Below, piece by piece: positions 54,195-62,778 of a DNA stretch of 64,000 nt (its first letter is position 1; every line of letters starts with the position of its first letter). Source of the stretch: Betaproteobacteria bacterium (lineage in GTDB: Bacteria; Pseudomonadota; Gammaproteobacteria; Burkholderiales; Casimicrobiaceae); assembly GCA_016192065.1 (NCBI GenBank), contig JACPUX010000019.1, positions 33,903 to 97,902 of the forward strand, written 5' to 3'. The notes beneath the pieces are model-generated. The model made no database searches and was not told where the DNA came from. It saw only the letters and a program-made list of their open reading frames with translations. Both the position numbers and the translations under genes were made by a program.

Positions 54195-54300
54195 AAGCAT
54201 TGATCGAGTCCGTCGCACCGGCAAAGGGCGGTATTCGGTTCCTTGAGTTTCCTGGCTTCCGGTGTTCGCCGGAAGGACAAAACTGATCTGACCAGCGCCT
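54195..54300. repeat. Dispersed hairpin repeat, degraded copy 3
   Basis: Blocks TTGATCGAGTCCGTC, CCGGTGTTCGCCGG and CTGATCTGACCAGCGC appear in the order seen at 20674-20804 and 35122-35226, with more mismatches. It occupies almost all of the gap between the NRDE and DUF1841 genes. Confidence 0.55.
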
Positions 54301-54302
54301 CT

Positions 54303-54731
54303 CTAATGGCGGCGTCGCGCCAAGCATTCGAGATAGCCCGCGGCATCGGGCGCGGCGCCCAGTCGTTGGGCCTGCCACAGCGTTTCCGCCAGACATTCGA
54401 GCACCGCGTGCTGCGCCTCGTGTTCATCCCCTAGGCTCGCCCGGAGTCGCTCGAACTCGGCGCGGATGCCGGGCGGCTGGTCGATGGCGAGCTGTTCGGC
54501 GACGGCCAGGTGCAGCGACAAGTGCAGAAACGGATTCACGGCTCCACCTTCCGGGGCGAATTCGCGTTCAAGATGGCGTTCCGGATGGGCCAGGTACTGA
54601 TGATACTCGGCGTGACCGGCGACGATGCCCGCGACCTGGGTCTCCAGCGCCGAGAGCGGTTCGCCAGCCTGGAACTTGCGCCAGGATTCGGCGAAGAACC
54701 GCCGCGCCTCCTCGCGTGTCGGGTCAAACAT
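54303..54731 (-). CDS. DUF1841 family protein
   Basis: 142 residues from MFDPTREEARRFFAESW. The central AEYHQYL and NPFLHLSLHLAVAEQLAIDQPPG are the family signature, with conserved His residues that could bind metal. Known only as a proteobacterial protein of unknown function. It overlaps the FIST gene start-to-stop by eight bases, so it is translated from the nth-FIST-DUF1841 transcript. Confidence 0.85.
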   Translation of the reverse strand: MFDPTREEARRFFAESWRKFQAGEPLSALETQVAGIVAGHAEYHQYLAHPERHLEREFAPEGGAVNPFLHLSLHLAVAEQLAIDQPPGIRAEFERLRASLGDEHEAQHAVLECLAETLWQAQRLGAAPDAAGYLECLARRRH

Positions 54732-55809
54732 GCGGGGCGCTCGGGGTAAAGAGGGCCAGCGCCGCCGCGTAATGCAAGAGGCGTGCGCCGGTGCCCCCGG
54801 GCACCACCTCGCCACTGCCATAAATCCCGAGCAAGGGCAGGCCCGGAAAGCGCTCGCGCACCAGTTGCCAGTCACGGTCGTGGCCGCCGTAGAAACCGGC
54901 GCCGCGGCCGATGCATGAAACCATGAGGCCAAAAGCCGGCGCCAGCGCTTCGGGGAGCGCCTGGAGCTTGTGGCGCAGTTCCGCTTCCGCGCCCTGGGGT
55001 TCGCGAATCGCCCAAAAGAGGCGGGTGCCAGGCTCGACGCGCCGTGCCAGTGTCACGGTATCCGCCACTGAATTGGTCCCCAGAACGGCGATCATTTCGT
55101 ATTGCCCGTTGGCCAGAGCAACCTCCGGTTCCTCCTCGCTGATGCAGGCAAAGAGTCGCTGCAAGCTGAAGGCGCCGTTCTTCACCCGCTCGTGCGGTAT
55201 TAGGCGAAGCAGGTTGCGCCAGAGTGGTCGGTGATCGCAACTGGCGATTTCGCCGTTCTGCGCTTCAGTTACCCGCCACAACGGTGTGAACGGGGTAATG
55301 CCGGGCGCCACCAGAATTTCCGCTTGGCCGCCCAGAGTCTCACTGACCCAACGCGTGGTCTGGATGCGCCCGGCGGACCAGAGCGGGTACGCGGCGCGCA
55401 GCTGAGCTTCACCGACCAGGGCGCCGAAATGTCTGGTCTCCGGGCCGAGCCAATCGGGGCGGAACATGTCCGGAGCTAACAGTGTCAGGGTGCAAGCCTG
55501 GTCCGTGCTTCCGGATTTCGGCACGAAGGCATCACTCAACACCAAGGCTGCGGCGGCGGGAGCGTCGAGTACCCATTCGCTTTCGCTGAAGATACCGGGC
55601 GCGACACAACCGGTGACTTGGAGGCACTGGGCCGCGCGCGCCGCCGCCTTCACCGCCGCGGCCGCGCAGGGAAGCATCTGGGGCGTAAGAAACAGCAGCA
55701 CCCGCGCCGGGCGCGTGAGACCGGCGCGGCGGCTCGCTTCCTCGACCGCCCGTGCCGCCAATTCGGCTTCGGCGCGCGGCGCGTGGATCAGGGCGCTGGC
55801 GGCAAGCAC
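54724..55809 (-). CDS. FIST-domain protein
   Basis: 361 residues from a GTG with GGAG five bases upstream; an ATG at 55848 is possible but would enlarge the overlap with nth to 61 bp. N-terminal FIST domain (ARVLLFLTPQML, QVTGCVAPGIFSESEW) and FIST_C with LMVSCIGRGAGFYG and LPLLGIYGSGEVVPGGTGARLLHY, a classic C-terminal motif. FIST domains are thought to sense small ligands such as amino acids. It lies between nth and DUF1841 genes, a common arrangement in betaproteobacteria. Confidence 0.82.
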   Translation of the reverse strand: MLAASALIHAPRAEAELAARAVEEASRRAGLTRPARVLLFLTPQMLPCAAAAVKAAARAAQCLQVTGCVAPGIFSESEWVLDAPAAAALVLSDAFVPKSGSTDQACTLTLLAPDMFRPDWLGPETRHFGALVGEAQLRAAYPLWSAGRIQTTRWVSETLGGQAEILVAPGITPFTPLWRVTEAQNGEIASCDHRPLWRNLLRLIPHERVKNGAFSLQRLFACISEEEPEVALANGQYEMIAVLGTNSVADTVTLARRVEPGTRLFWAIREPQGAEAELRHKLQALPEALAPAFGLMVSCIGRGAGFYGGHDRDWQLVRERFPGLPLLGIYGSGEVVPGGTGARLLHYAAALALFTPSAPHV

Positions 55810-56435
55810 TCTTTCTCCGGGTATTCGCACCAGCGCGCGATGAGGCATTCGCCGCATTTGGGCTTGCGCGCCTGACAGACATAGCGCCCGTGGAGGATCA
55901 GCCAGTGGTGCGCGTGTTGCCGAAACCCTGGGGGGACGGCTTCGAGCAGCTTTTGCTCGACTTCGAGGGGGGTTGCGCCAGGCGCCAATCCGGTGCGGTT
56001 GGCGACGCGAAAGACGTGGGTGTCGACGGCGATCGTTGGTTCGCCGAAGGCGACGTTCAAGACCACGTTGGCGGTCTTGCGGCCGACGCCCGGCAATGCT
56101 TCCAGGGCTTCGCGGTGGCGCGGCACTTGTCCCTGATGCTGGCGTTCCAGCAGGGCCGCGGTAGCGAGCAGGTTCTTTACCTTGCCGCGATACAGCCCGA
56201 TGCTGCGCAGGTATTCGGTCAATCCGGTCTCGCCCAGTTCCAGCAAGGCGCGCGGAGTATTGGCGACGGGGAAGAGCCTTGCCGTAGCTTTGTTGACACT
56301 GGTGTCGGTCGCCTGTGCCGAAAGAACCACCGCGACCAGCAGTTCAAAAGGCGTGTGATAGACGAGTTCGGTGCGCGGTTCGGGATTGGCCTTGGCCAAA
56401 GCGGTGAAAAGCGCTTTGCGTGCGGTTGGGGTCAT
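55788..56435 (-). CDS. nth: Endonuclease III
   Basis: 215 residues (E. coli 211). Helix-hairpin-helix LPGVGRKTANVV, catalytic Asp in AVDTHVFRVANR and Lys in LSAQATDTSVNKA. The C-terminal [4Fe-4S] cluster has CxxxxxxCxxCxxxxxC (CQARKPKCGECLIARWC). It removes oxidised pyrimidines. It starts seven bases after rsxE, keeping the rsxABCDGE-nth order of E. coli. Confidence 0.96.
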   Translation of the reverse strand: MTPTARKALFTALAKANPEPRTELVYHTPFELLVAVVLSAQATDTSVNKATARLFPVANTPRALLELGETGLTEYLRSIGLYRGKVKNLLATAALLERQHQGQVPRHREALEALPGVGRKTANVVLNVAFGEPTIAVDTHVFRVANRTGLAPGATPLEVEQKLLEAVPPGFRQHAHHWLILHGRYVCQARKPKCGECLIARWCEYPEKECLPPAP

Positions 56436-56442
56436 GTCGTGT

Positions 56443-57123
56443 TCACCCTGCCTGCGGCGCCCGCTTGGGCAGTGGCCGCGCCCGCGCGCGCCGCTCGTCG
56501 ATCCAATTCTTGCCGGCGATCAACAGGCCCAGCCCGATAAAGGCGCCGGGGGGCAGAATCGCCAACAGGAAACCTGGGTAGTCCTGGCCCAGCAAAGCCC
56601 AGGACGAGGTGCCGGGGAACACCAAATCGATCCCCGCGAGCAGGGTGCCGCCACCGACCAATTCGCGGGTGCCGCCCAGGACCGCCAGTACGCCGGTGAG
56701 TCCGAGGCCCATCATCAAGCCGTCGTACATCGAAGGCAACACCGGGGTCTTTGCCGCGAAAGCCTCCACTCGCGCCAGGACGATGCAGTTGGTCACGATC
56801 AGCGGAATGAAAATGCCCAGCACTAAATAGAGCTCGCGGAAATAGACGTTCATGAGCATTTCCACCACCGTCACCAGCACCGCGATGATGATGATAAAAA
56901 TCGGAATACGGATCTCGTTCGGAATCAGGTTGCGCACCAGCGCCACCCCCCCGCTGGCCAGGGCCATCACCAAGGCCGTGGCCAGCCCCAACGAAACGCC
57001 GTTGACCATGCTGGTGCTGATCGCCAGCAGTGGGCACAAGCCCAGCAGTTGCACCAGCCCGGCATTTTGGCGCCAAAGTCCGTCTTGTGCGATCTTACTG
57101 TACGGGTGAATGCTCTCGTTCAT
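56443..57123 (-). CDS. rsxE: Rnf/Rsx electron transport complex subunit E
   Basis: 226 residues from MNESIHPYSKIAQDGLWRQN, about the E. coli size. Six hydrophobic helices; LVQLLGLCPLLAISTSMVNG holds the conserved Cys, and YLVLGIFIPLIVTNCIVLAR the second. RnfE and RnfA hold a membrane [2Fe-2S] site. Another ATG two codons upstream is possible. Separated from rsxG by about 240 bp containing a dispersed repeat. Confidence 0.94.
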   Translation of the reverse strand: MNESIHPYSKIAQDGLWRQNAGLVQLLGLCPLLAISTSMVNGVSLGLATALVMALASGGVALVRNLIPNEIRIPIFIIIIAVLVTVVEMLMNVYFRELYLVLGIFIPLIVTNCIVLARVEAFAAKTPVLPSMYDGLMMGLGLTGVLAVLGGTRELVGGGTLLAGIDLVFPGTSSWALLGQDYPGFLLAILPPGAFIGLGLLIAGKNWIDERRARARPLPKRAPQAG

Positions 57124-57249
57124 CGGCATGGCTTTCTGGATTGGCGGCCTGGTGCGCTCCTTTGCCAGGTGTTGAGCGCGCTGCCGAGCCATGACGCGCC
57201 GCCTGGTTCCTGTTCGCGGCCGCCTCGGCCGAGGGGGCTCAATGGTGTA

Positions 57250-57358
57250 CCTTCCCCCCGGCCCCCTCCCCGGGGGAGGGGGTGAGCGCGGTTCGCCGCT
57301 GGCGCGGCTCCGGTCCGGTGGCTTGCGCCCCCTTCGGGCGGCCGTGCGGGGGCGCTCA
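57250..57358. repeat. Dispersed GC-rich intergenic repeat, copy 2
   Basis: CCCCCTCCCC / GGGGGAGGGGG hairpin followed by GCGGTTCGCCGCT, GGCTCCGG, GGCTTGCGCCCCCTTCGGG and GCCGTGCGGGGGCGCTCA. Block order matches 8845-8950, and inverted 63870-63985. It lies inside the rsx operon between rsxG and rsxE. Confidence 0.75.
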
Positions 57359-57361
57359 TAA

Positions 57362-58009
57362 TCACGAGCCGTCTCCAGGGTAGAACTTGGCGGTGTTTTC
57401 TCGGTAATACGCAAGGGCTTTGCCCACGGCCTTGACCACCGCGCGTGGCGTGATCGTGGCGCCAGCGCGGTAGGTGAATTCGCCCCCGTCTTTGCGCACC
57501 CTCCAGGCCCCGGCGGGGAGGCTTGCCGGGCGCCTCTCGAACTGGCTGATCCACTTTGGTTCGGCCCGGTCCTTGCGCGCTTCGATGTAGTCGCCCAGGC
57601 CAGGGGTTTCCCGATGGGCGATCACCCGCACTCCCGAGACCAAGGGTCCCTCGCGCGATTCGACAATCGCCACCAGGAGCTTGATGCGGCCACTGTAGCC
57701 GTCCGGAGCGATCACCGTGAAGACTGCTCCGGCGCGCGCGCCCTGGCGCAGAGCGGCGCGCGCCTGGGTCGGCTCCTCGGTACCCAGTTCGGCGATCGGT
57801 GGCAGACTCACCGTCGTCGCTGCGAGGTCGTTGTCATAGGCGTCGCGCGGCAGCACCTGGGCGATCTGTGCGAGCTCCGCGGCAAGTTCATTCTGGCGGA
57901 TCGGCGCGCGTGTGGCCTCGTGGGTCAGGGCCAGCAAAGCCGTGCCCAGCACCGCGAAGCCGAACATCACCAGTGCCGTGCGCAGGCTGGCGCGCGCCAT
58001 GCCCGTCAT
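57362..58009 (-). CDS. rsxG: Rnf/Rsx electron transport complex subunit G
   Basis: 215 residues with one N-terminal transmembrane helix (LVMFGFAVLGTALLALTH) and a periplasmic FMN-binding domain. The covalent FMN-threonine motif is in AGATITPRAVVKAV. GLGDYIEARKDRAEPKWISQF is also typical. Starts by ATGA overlap with rsxD. Confidence 0.94.
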   Translation of the reverse strand: MTGMARASLRTALVMFGFAVLGTALLALTHEATRAPIRQNELAAELAQIAQVLPRDAYDNDLAATTVSLPPIAELGTEEPTQARAALRQGARAGAVFTVIAPDGYSGRIKLLVAIVESREGPLVSGVRVIAHRETPGLGDYIEARKDRAEPKWISQFERRPASLPAGAWRVRKDGGEFTYRAGATITPRAVVKAVGKALAYYRENTAKFYPGDGS

Positions 58010-59034
58010 CGCCGCTCACCTTTGTGGCCGAAGCTGGGCGGACGGGTGTACATATCGATCAGGGGCACGCAGCAATTGCCCAGCAACACCGCGAAGGCCA
58101 CCCCATCGGGATAGCCGCCGAAGGCCCGGATGAGGTAAGCCAACAAACCGACGCCAGCTCCGAAAAGCAACTGGCCGCGACGCGTGGTCGGGCCACTCAC
58201 CGGGTCCGTGGCGATAAAGAACGCCCCCACCATGCTCGCCCCCGCCAGCAAGTGAAAGAGACCGTCGGCATGTCGGGTCGGAGCCAGGAAATGCAGTAGG
58301 GCCGCGAGGCCGAACAAGGCGCCCAAAAAACTCACCGGAACTCGCCAGGTGATGATGCGCCGCGCCAGCAGAAAAAGTCCCCCAACGAGGTAGGCCAGAG
58401 CGATCCATTCGCCGCCGCGGCCGCCTGCCTGGCCGAAGATCGGTTGCGCTTGGCGCACCGCGTCCACGCTCCGCGGCATGGCCAGTTGGGTCTTCAGCGT
58501 GTCCAGCGGGGTGGCCATGCTCATGGCGTCGGGCAGGCCGCCGGAAAATGGCAGCAGCAATTGCTCCAGTATGCCCGGCGGCGCGCTTTGCAAGGCGAGG
58601 GGAGCGGGCCAGCGCGTCATTTGCGCAGGAAACGCTATGATCAGCACGGCGTAGGCGATCATTGCCGGATTGAAGGGGTTGTTGCCCAATCCGCCATAGA
58701 GATGCTTGCCCACGACCACCGCAAAACCGACACCCAGCGCGTTCATCCACCAGGGCAGGGTGGGCGGCAAGGACAGCGCGATCAGCCAGGCCGTGACCAC
58801 CACCGAAAGGTCGGCGAGAAACGGCGCGGCCGGTACCCGCCTGAATTTCAGCATCAGCGCCTCGGCGACCAGCGCACCGAGGGTCGCGACTCCCAGGCTG
58901 GAGACTATGGCCCAGCCGAAGAAATAGACCTGGGCCACGATTGCCGGCACCAAGGCGAGCAGGACCTGGCCCATGATCCGCGGTACCGGCGTAGCGTCGG
59001 TGAGATAAGGCGAGGCATGCGGCGTGATGTTCAT
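58006..59034 (-). CDS. rsxD: Rnf/Rsx electron transport complex subunit D
   Basis: 342 residues, about ten membrane helices. The covalent FMN site is in DAMSMATPLDTLK. PFNPAMIAYAVLI and GNCCVPLIDMYTRPPSFGHK at the C-terminus match the family. Abuts rsxC (stop and start adjoining) and overlaps rsxG by four bases. Confidence 0.95.
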   Translation of the reverse strand: MNITPHASPYLTDATPVPRIMGQVLLALVPAIVAQVYFFGWAIVSSLGVATLGALVAEALMLKFRRVPAAPFLADLSVVVTAWLIALSLPPTLPWWMNALGVGFAVVVGKHLYGGLGNNPFNPAMIAYAVLIIAFPAQMTRWPAPLALQSAPPGILEQLLLPFSGGLPDAMSMATPLDTLKTQLAMPRSVDAVRQAQPIFGQAGGRGGEWIALAYLVGGLFLLARRIITWRVPVSFLGALFGLAALLHFLAPTRHADGLFHLLAGASMVGAFFIATDPVSGPTTRRGQLLFGAGVGLLAYLIRAFGGYPDGVAFAVLLGNCCVPLIDMYTRPPSFGHKGERR

Positions 59035-60648
59035 TTATCCGTGTTCATGTTTTTGCTCGGCAAGTTCCCTGAGTCGGGCTCGGTCGGTCTCCAGCTCATC
59101 GGCGCGCGACGCGCCCTCATCAGGCGAGCGCGTCGGAGTAACAGGCGCCGCGGGTGCAGAAAGGGTGCGCACGAGCGCGGTGTCACGGGCGCTGCTCGCT
59201 GGCGACGAGGGTGGAGGAGGCGCTGCCGCAGCGGTCTTGGCGGCGAGTTTCTCGGCGCGCTCCTGCTTGTCCCGCTCCAGCCGCGCGGCGCGTGCCTCAT
59301 GCCGTTCGCGGGCGTCATCGGCGGCGTTCTTCTCGCGTTCGCGGGCCCAGATTTCACTCTTGGCGAAGCGAAAATAAGACACCAGAGGAATGTTGCTGGG
59401 ACACACGTACGCGCAGGCGCCGCACTCTATGCAATCGAACAGCGCGTACTCCTGAGCCTTGCCGAAGTTGCGCGATTTGGCGAACCAATAGAGTTCGTGC
59501 GGCGTCAGTTCCGCAGGGCACGCCGTCACGCAGCGCGTGCAGCGGATACAGGGCAATTCCGGCGCCGGTGGCGGAAACAGCGCCGCCGATTTGGCGATCA
59601 CGCAGTTACTGGCCTTGACCACCGGCACCTCGGCTGCGGGCAGTTCGAAGCCCATCATCGGCCCGCCCATGATGAAGCCGGTGGTGCCGGGCAGTTCGCC
59701 GGCCTGCGCCAACAGATGGGCGATCGGCGTGCCCAGGGGCGCTTCGTAGTTGCGCGGCTCGCGCACGTTGCCGGTGACGGTGACGATCCGGTGGGTGAGC
59801 GCTTCGCCCCGCACCAGCGCGCGCCAGACGCTGCTCGCGGTGGCCACATTGAAGCACTGCACGCCCAACTCCGTGGAGCGCTGTCCGGTGGGTACTTCGA
59901 TGCCGGTCAGTACGCGGATCAGTTGCTTGGCGCCACCCCCGGGATAAATCGTGGGAACGGCCACCACGACCACGGCACCGCCCGCCTGGCGCGCCGCGGC
60001 GTCCATGGCCGCCAGTGCCTGTGGTTTGTTGTCCTCGATGCCGACCACCACACGGCGGGCAGGCAGCAATTCGCCCATGATCAACGTGCCGGCAATGATT
60101 TCCGCGGCGCGCTCGCGCATTAGAAGGTCGTCACAGGTGATGAAGGGCTCACACTCGGCGCCGTTGATCACCAGGGTGTCGAGTACGCGCGGCGCTCCGG
60201 CGAGCTTGGCGTAGGTGGGAAAAACCGCGCCGCCGAGCCCCGCCACGCCCATTTGGCGCAAGTGATCGAATACCGTCGCGCGGGGTACGCCGCGCCAATC
60301 CAAAGGCCGGGCCTCGATCGCGGCGTCACGATGGTCGGGTTCGATTTCGATACAGAGGTCGGAGAGGCCGGACGGATGGGGTACCAAGGCCGGCGCGATG
60401 CCTCGCACCGTTCCCGAACACGGCGCATGCACCGCCACGGAAATGCGCCCCTGCGCCTCGCCGATCATCTGCCCCCGGAGCACCACCTCGTCCACCCTCA
60501 CCGCGGGTTTGGCGTGATTGCCGATGTGCTGGTGCAGGGGTACGAACAGCCGTGGCGGCAGGGACGGTCGGGCGATCGGCAGGCGCGTCGATTGGGCCTT
60601 GTGCTCGGGAGGATGCACGCCTCCGAAGAATTTGAACAGTCCGGCCAT
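59035..60648 (-). CDS. rsxC: Rnf/Rsx electron transport complex subunit C
   Basis: 537 residues from MAGLFKFFGGVHPPEHK. NADH/FMN-binding SLBB-type module (GVAGLGGAVFPTYAKL, INGAECEPFITCDD), then two [4Fe-4S] motifs, CIRCTRCVTACP and CIECGACAYVCP. The last about 105 residues are a charged, Arg/Ala/Glu-rich coiled-coil extension with a Pro-rich part, variable in the family. Peripheral cytoplasmic NADH dehydrogenase entry of the complex. Confidence 0.95.
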   Translation of the reverse strand: MAGLFKFFGGVHPPEHKAQSTRLPIARPSLPPRLFVPLHQHIGNHAKPAVRVDEVVLRGQMIGEAQGRISVAVHAPCSGTVRGIAPALVPHPSGLSDLCIEIEPDHRDAAIEARPLDWRGVPRATVFDHLRQMGVAGLGGAVFPTYAKLAGAPRVLDTLVINGAECEPFITCDDLLMRERAAEIIAGTLIMGELLPARRVVVGIEDNKPQALAAMDAAARQAGGAVVVVAVPTIYPGGGAKQLIRVLTGIEVPTGQRSTELGVQCFNVATASSVWRALVRGEALTHRIVTVTGNVREPRNYEAPLGTPIAHLLAQAGELPGTTGFIMGGPMMGFELPAAEVPVVKASNCVIAKSAALFPPPAPELPCIRCTRCVTACPAELTPHELYWFAKSRNFGKAQEYALFDCIECGACAYVCPSNIPLVSYFRFAKSEIWAREREKNAADDARERHEARAARLERDKQERAEKLAAKTAAAAPPPPSSPASSARDTALVRTLSAPAAPVTPTRSPDEGASRADELETDRARLRELAEQKHEHG

Positions 60649-60649
60649 C

Positions 60650-61222
60650 TTAGGCGTCGATCTCGCTGGGCTTGCCCATGGGCGGCCTGGCCGGAGCCGG
60701 CGCCTGGGGCGGTTTCCACTTCCAGGTGCGCAGGGTTTCGGGAATCGGCACCATGTCGATACAATCGACCGGGCAGGGCGGCACGCAGAGTTCGCAGCCG
60801 GTACATTGTTCGGCGATGACGGTGTGCATTTGCTTCGTCGCGCCGATGATCGCATCCACCGGACAAGCCTGGATGCACAAGGTGCAACCGATGCACTGAT
60901 CCTCGATGATCACCGCCACCGCCTTGGGCCGGGGTTCGACGGCCAGGGCGACGGGCTCCACGCCGAGCAGTTCGGAGAGCTTCGCCACCCCTTCTTCTCC
61001 TCCAGGCGGACAGAGGTTTACTTCCGCTTCGCCGGCGGCGATGGCGGTGGCGTAGGGCTTACATCCTGGATAACCGCATTGGCCGCACTGGGTCTGCGGC
61101 AAGATCGCGTCAATCTTCTCCACCAGCGGGTTTTCCTCGACGCGGAACATCACTGCGGCGAAGCCGAGAATCGCGCCCAGGATCACCGCAATCGCGGCCA
61201 TCACCAAGAGCGCGGCGATCAC
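60650..61222 (-). CDS. rsxB: Rnf/Rsx electron transport complex subunit B
   Basis: 190 residues from a GTG overlapping the rsxA stop. N-terminal membrane helix ([20 protein letters not shown]), then the Fe4S4 domain [13 protein letters not shown] and two ferredoxin motifs, [12 protein letters not shown] and [12 protein letters not shown]. It takes electrons from RsxC. One base separates its stop from the rsxC start. Confidence 0.95.
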   Translation of the reverse strand: MIAALLVMAAIAVILGAILGFAAVMFRVEENPLVEKIDAILPQTQCGQCGYPGCKPYATAIAAGEAEVNLCPPGGEEGVAKLSELLGVEPVALAVEPRPKAVAVIIEDQCIGCTLCIQACPVDAIIGATKQMHTVIAEQCTGCELCVPPCPVDCIDMVPIPETLRTWKWKPPQAPAPARPPMGKPSEIDA

Positions 61223-61800
61223 TTGACCAACCCCGCGAAGCCCATGAAGGCCAGACTCATCAAGCCGGCGGTGATCATGCCGATGGCGGTACCGCGGAAA
61301 GGCCTGGGTATGTCGGCACCTTCCAGCCGCTCGCGGATGCCGGCAAAGAGCATCAACACCAGCCAGAAACCCAGCGCCCCGCCCAGGCCGAAGAACAGCG
61401 ATTCGACGAAATTGTGCCGCTCCTGCACATTCAACAAGGGTATGCCCAGCACGGCGCAATTGGTGGTAATGAGCGGCAGGTAGATCCCCAGCACTTGATA
61501 GAGCACCGGGCTCGACTTGCGGATGAACAGTTCTGTGAACTGTACGATCGCGGCGATGACTACGATGAAGGACAGGGTGTTGAGATAGCTTAGTCCCTGC
61601 GGCTGCAGGACCCAGGTGTGCAGCAGATTCGAGGCCCCGGCCGCGAGGGTCAGCACAAAGGTGGTAGCCGCGCCCATGCCCACGGCGGTCTCCAGCTTTC
61701 TGGAGACGCCCATGTAGGGGCATAGTCCGAGTATTTTCACCAGCACGATGTTGTTGACCAACACCGTGCCGACGACGATCAGGAAGTAGTCGGCGATCAC
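61219..61800 (-). CDS. rsxA: Rnf/Rsx electron transport complex subunit A
   Basis: 193 residues from a GTG, exactly the E. coli RsxA length; the frame remains open upstream (ATG at 61872) but that part does not match the family. Six helices; [20 protein letters not shown] and [18 protein letters not shown] hold the paired Cys residues. First gene of the rsxABCDGE-nth operon. An AT-rich TATAGA element at about 61874-61879 may be its -10. Confidence 0.94.
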   Translation of the reverse strand: MIADYFLIVVGTVLVNNIVLVKILGLCPYMGVSRKLETAVGMGAATTFVLTLAAGASNLLHTWVLQPQGLSYLNTLSFIVVIAAIVQFTELFIRKSSPVLYQVLGIYLPLITTNCAVLGIPLLNVQERHNFVESLFFGLGGALGFWLVLMLFAGIRERLEGADIPRPFRGTAIGMITAGLMSLAFMGFAGLVK

Positions 61801-62102
61801 ATTGCGCTGCAACAAAACCCAAGGGCGGATTATCGCCGAGGGCGCCCCCGCGTTCAACCGTGCCAGGAGCATATCTATATGTTTTTTTGAGGTTCCACTT
61901 GCCCCGCCGGCTCGCCCCGCGGGCGCTGGTGGATCACACGACTCAAGCTGCCGCGCGCCCCGCAAATGAGTCGCCGAGCCGCTCCAGAAAGCTGGCAGGC
62001 GTATCAGTTTCCAGTTGGGCGGGTGTCCCGGGCCTGCTAGACTTTCACCTCGGTAACGCCCCAAAAGAATTCCTCGTGCCCTCGATTCAACCCCAAACCC
62101 TC

Positions 62103-62666
62103 ATGGAACGCCTCGGCGCGGGCCTATTGCGGCTGATCGGCTGGCGCTTGGTGCTGGTGCCGCTGCCGCCCAAATGTGTGGTCATGATCTACCCCCACAC
62201 CTCGAACTGGGATTTCATCGTGGGCATGTTTGCCCGCTGGGCGGGGGGCTTGCGGGCCTTTTGGGCGGGTAAGGACACGTTGTTCCGGTGGCCGGTGGCA
62301 GGACTCTTGAAAAAACTGGGTGGCATCCCCGTCAACCGACGCATCCGCACCGGCTTCACCGCCCAAATGCTGGCGGAATTCGCAAGCCGGGAGGAGTTGC
62401 TGCTGGTCATCGCCCCCGAGGGCACGCGCCAGCGCACCGAGTATCTGCGTTCTGGTTTCTACCATCTGGCGCTGGCCGCCAAAGTCCCGCTGGGACTGGC
62501 CTTCTTCGACTATGAGCGCAAGGAGGTGGGCATCGGCGCCTATATCGAACTCCTTGGTGATCAAGCCAAGGATCTGGCGACGATCACCGCGTTTTACGCG
62601 GACAAAACCGCCTGTCGCCCCGAAAAAGCCGGCGCACTGCGTTTTCGGCCTTCCGAGGAGGCTTGA
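62103..62666 (+). CDS. PlsC-like acyltransferase
   Basis: 187 residues. The HxxxxD acyltransferase motif is HTSNWD (block I), followed by GGIPVNRR (block II, phosphate binding) and IAPEGTRQRTEYLRSGFYHLA (block III). Smaller than PlsC (about 245 aa) and without clear membrane helices beyond the N-terminal LLRLIGWRLVLVPLP. Probably a 1-acyl-glycerol-3-phosphate or related lipid acyltransferase. The start is uncertain: GTG at 62076 is equally possible, and neither has a strong Shine-Dalgarno. Confidence 0.85.
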   Translation: MERLGAGLLRLIGWRLVLVPLPPKCVVMIYPHTSNWDFIVGMFARWAGGLRAFWAGKDTLFRWPVAGLLKKLGGIPVNRRIRTGFTAQMLAEFASREELLLVIAPEGTRQRTEYLRSGFYHLALAAKVPLGLAFFDYERKEVGIGAYIELLGDQAKDLATITAFYADKTACRPEKAGALRFRPSEEA

Positions 62667-62778
62667 TCGGGGTCGATTCATCATCGTCAAGCGTCGATCG
62701 GTCACCTTTTCGCTTGCTCCCGACAATCGCCCTCGGCACCATTGGTGCCTTCCGTGGCGAAGGCTCCTCCGATATCTC

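Noticed and set aside
61801..62064. N-terminal extension of RsxA
   Set aside because: The extra residues match no RsxA homologue pattern, and the GTG at 61800 gives exactly 193 residues.
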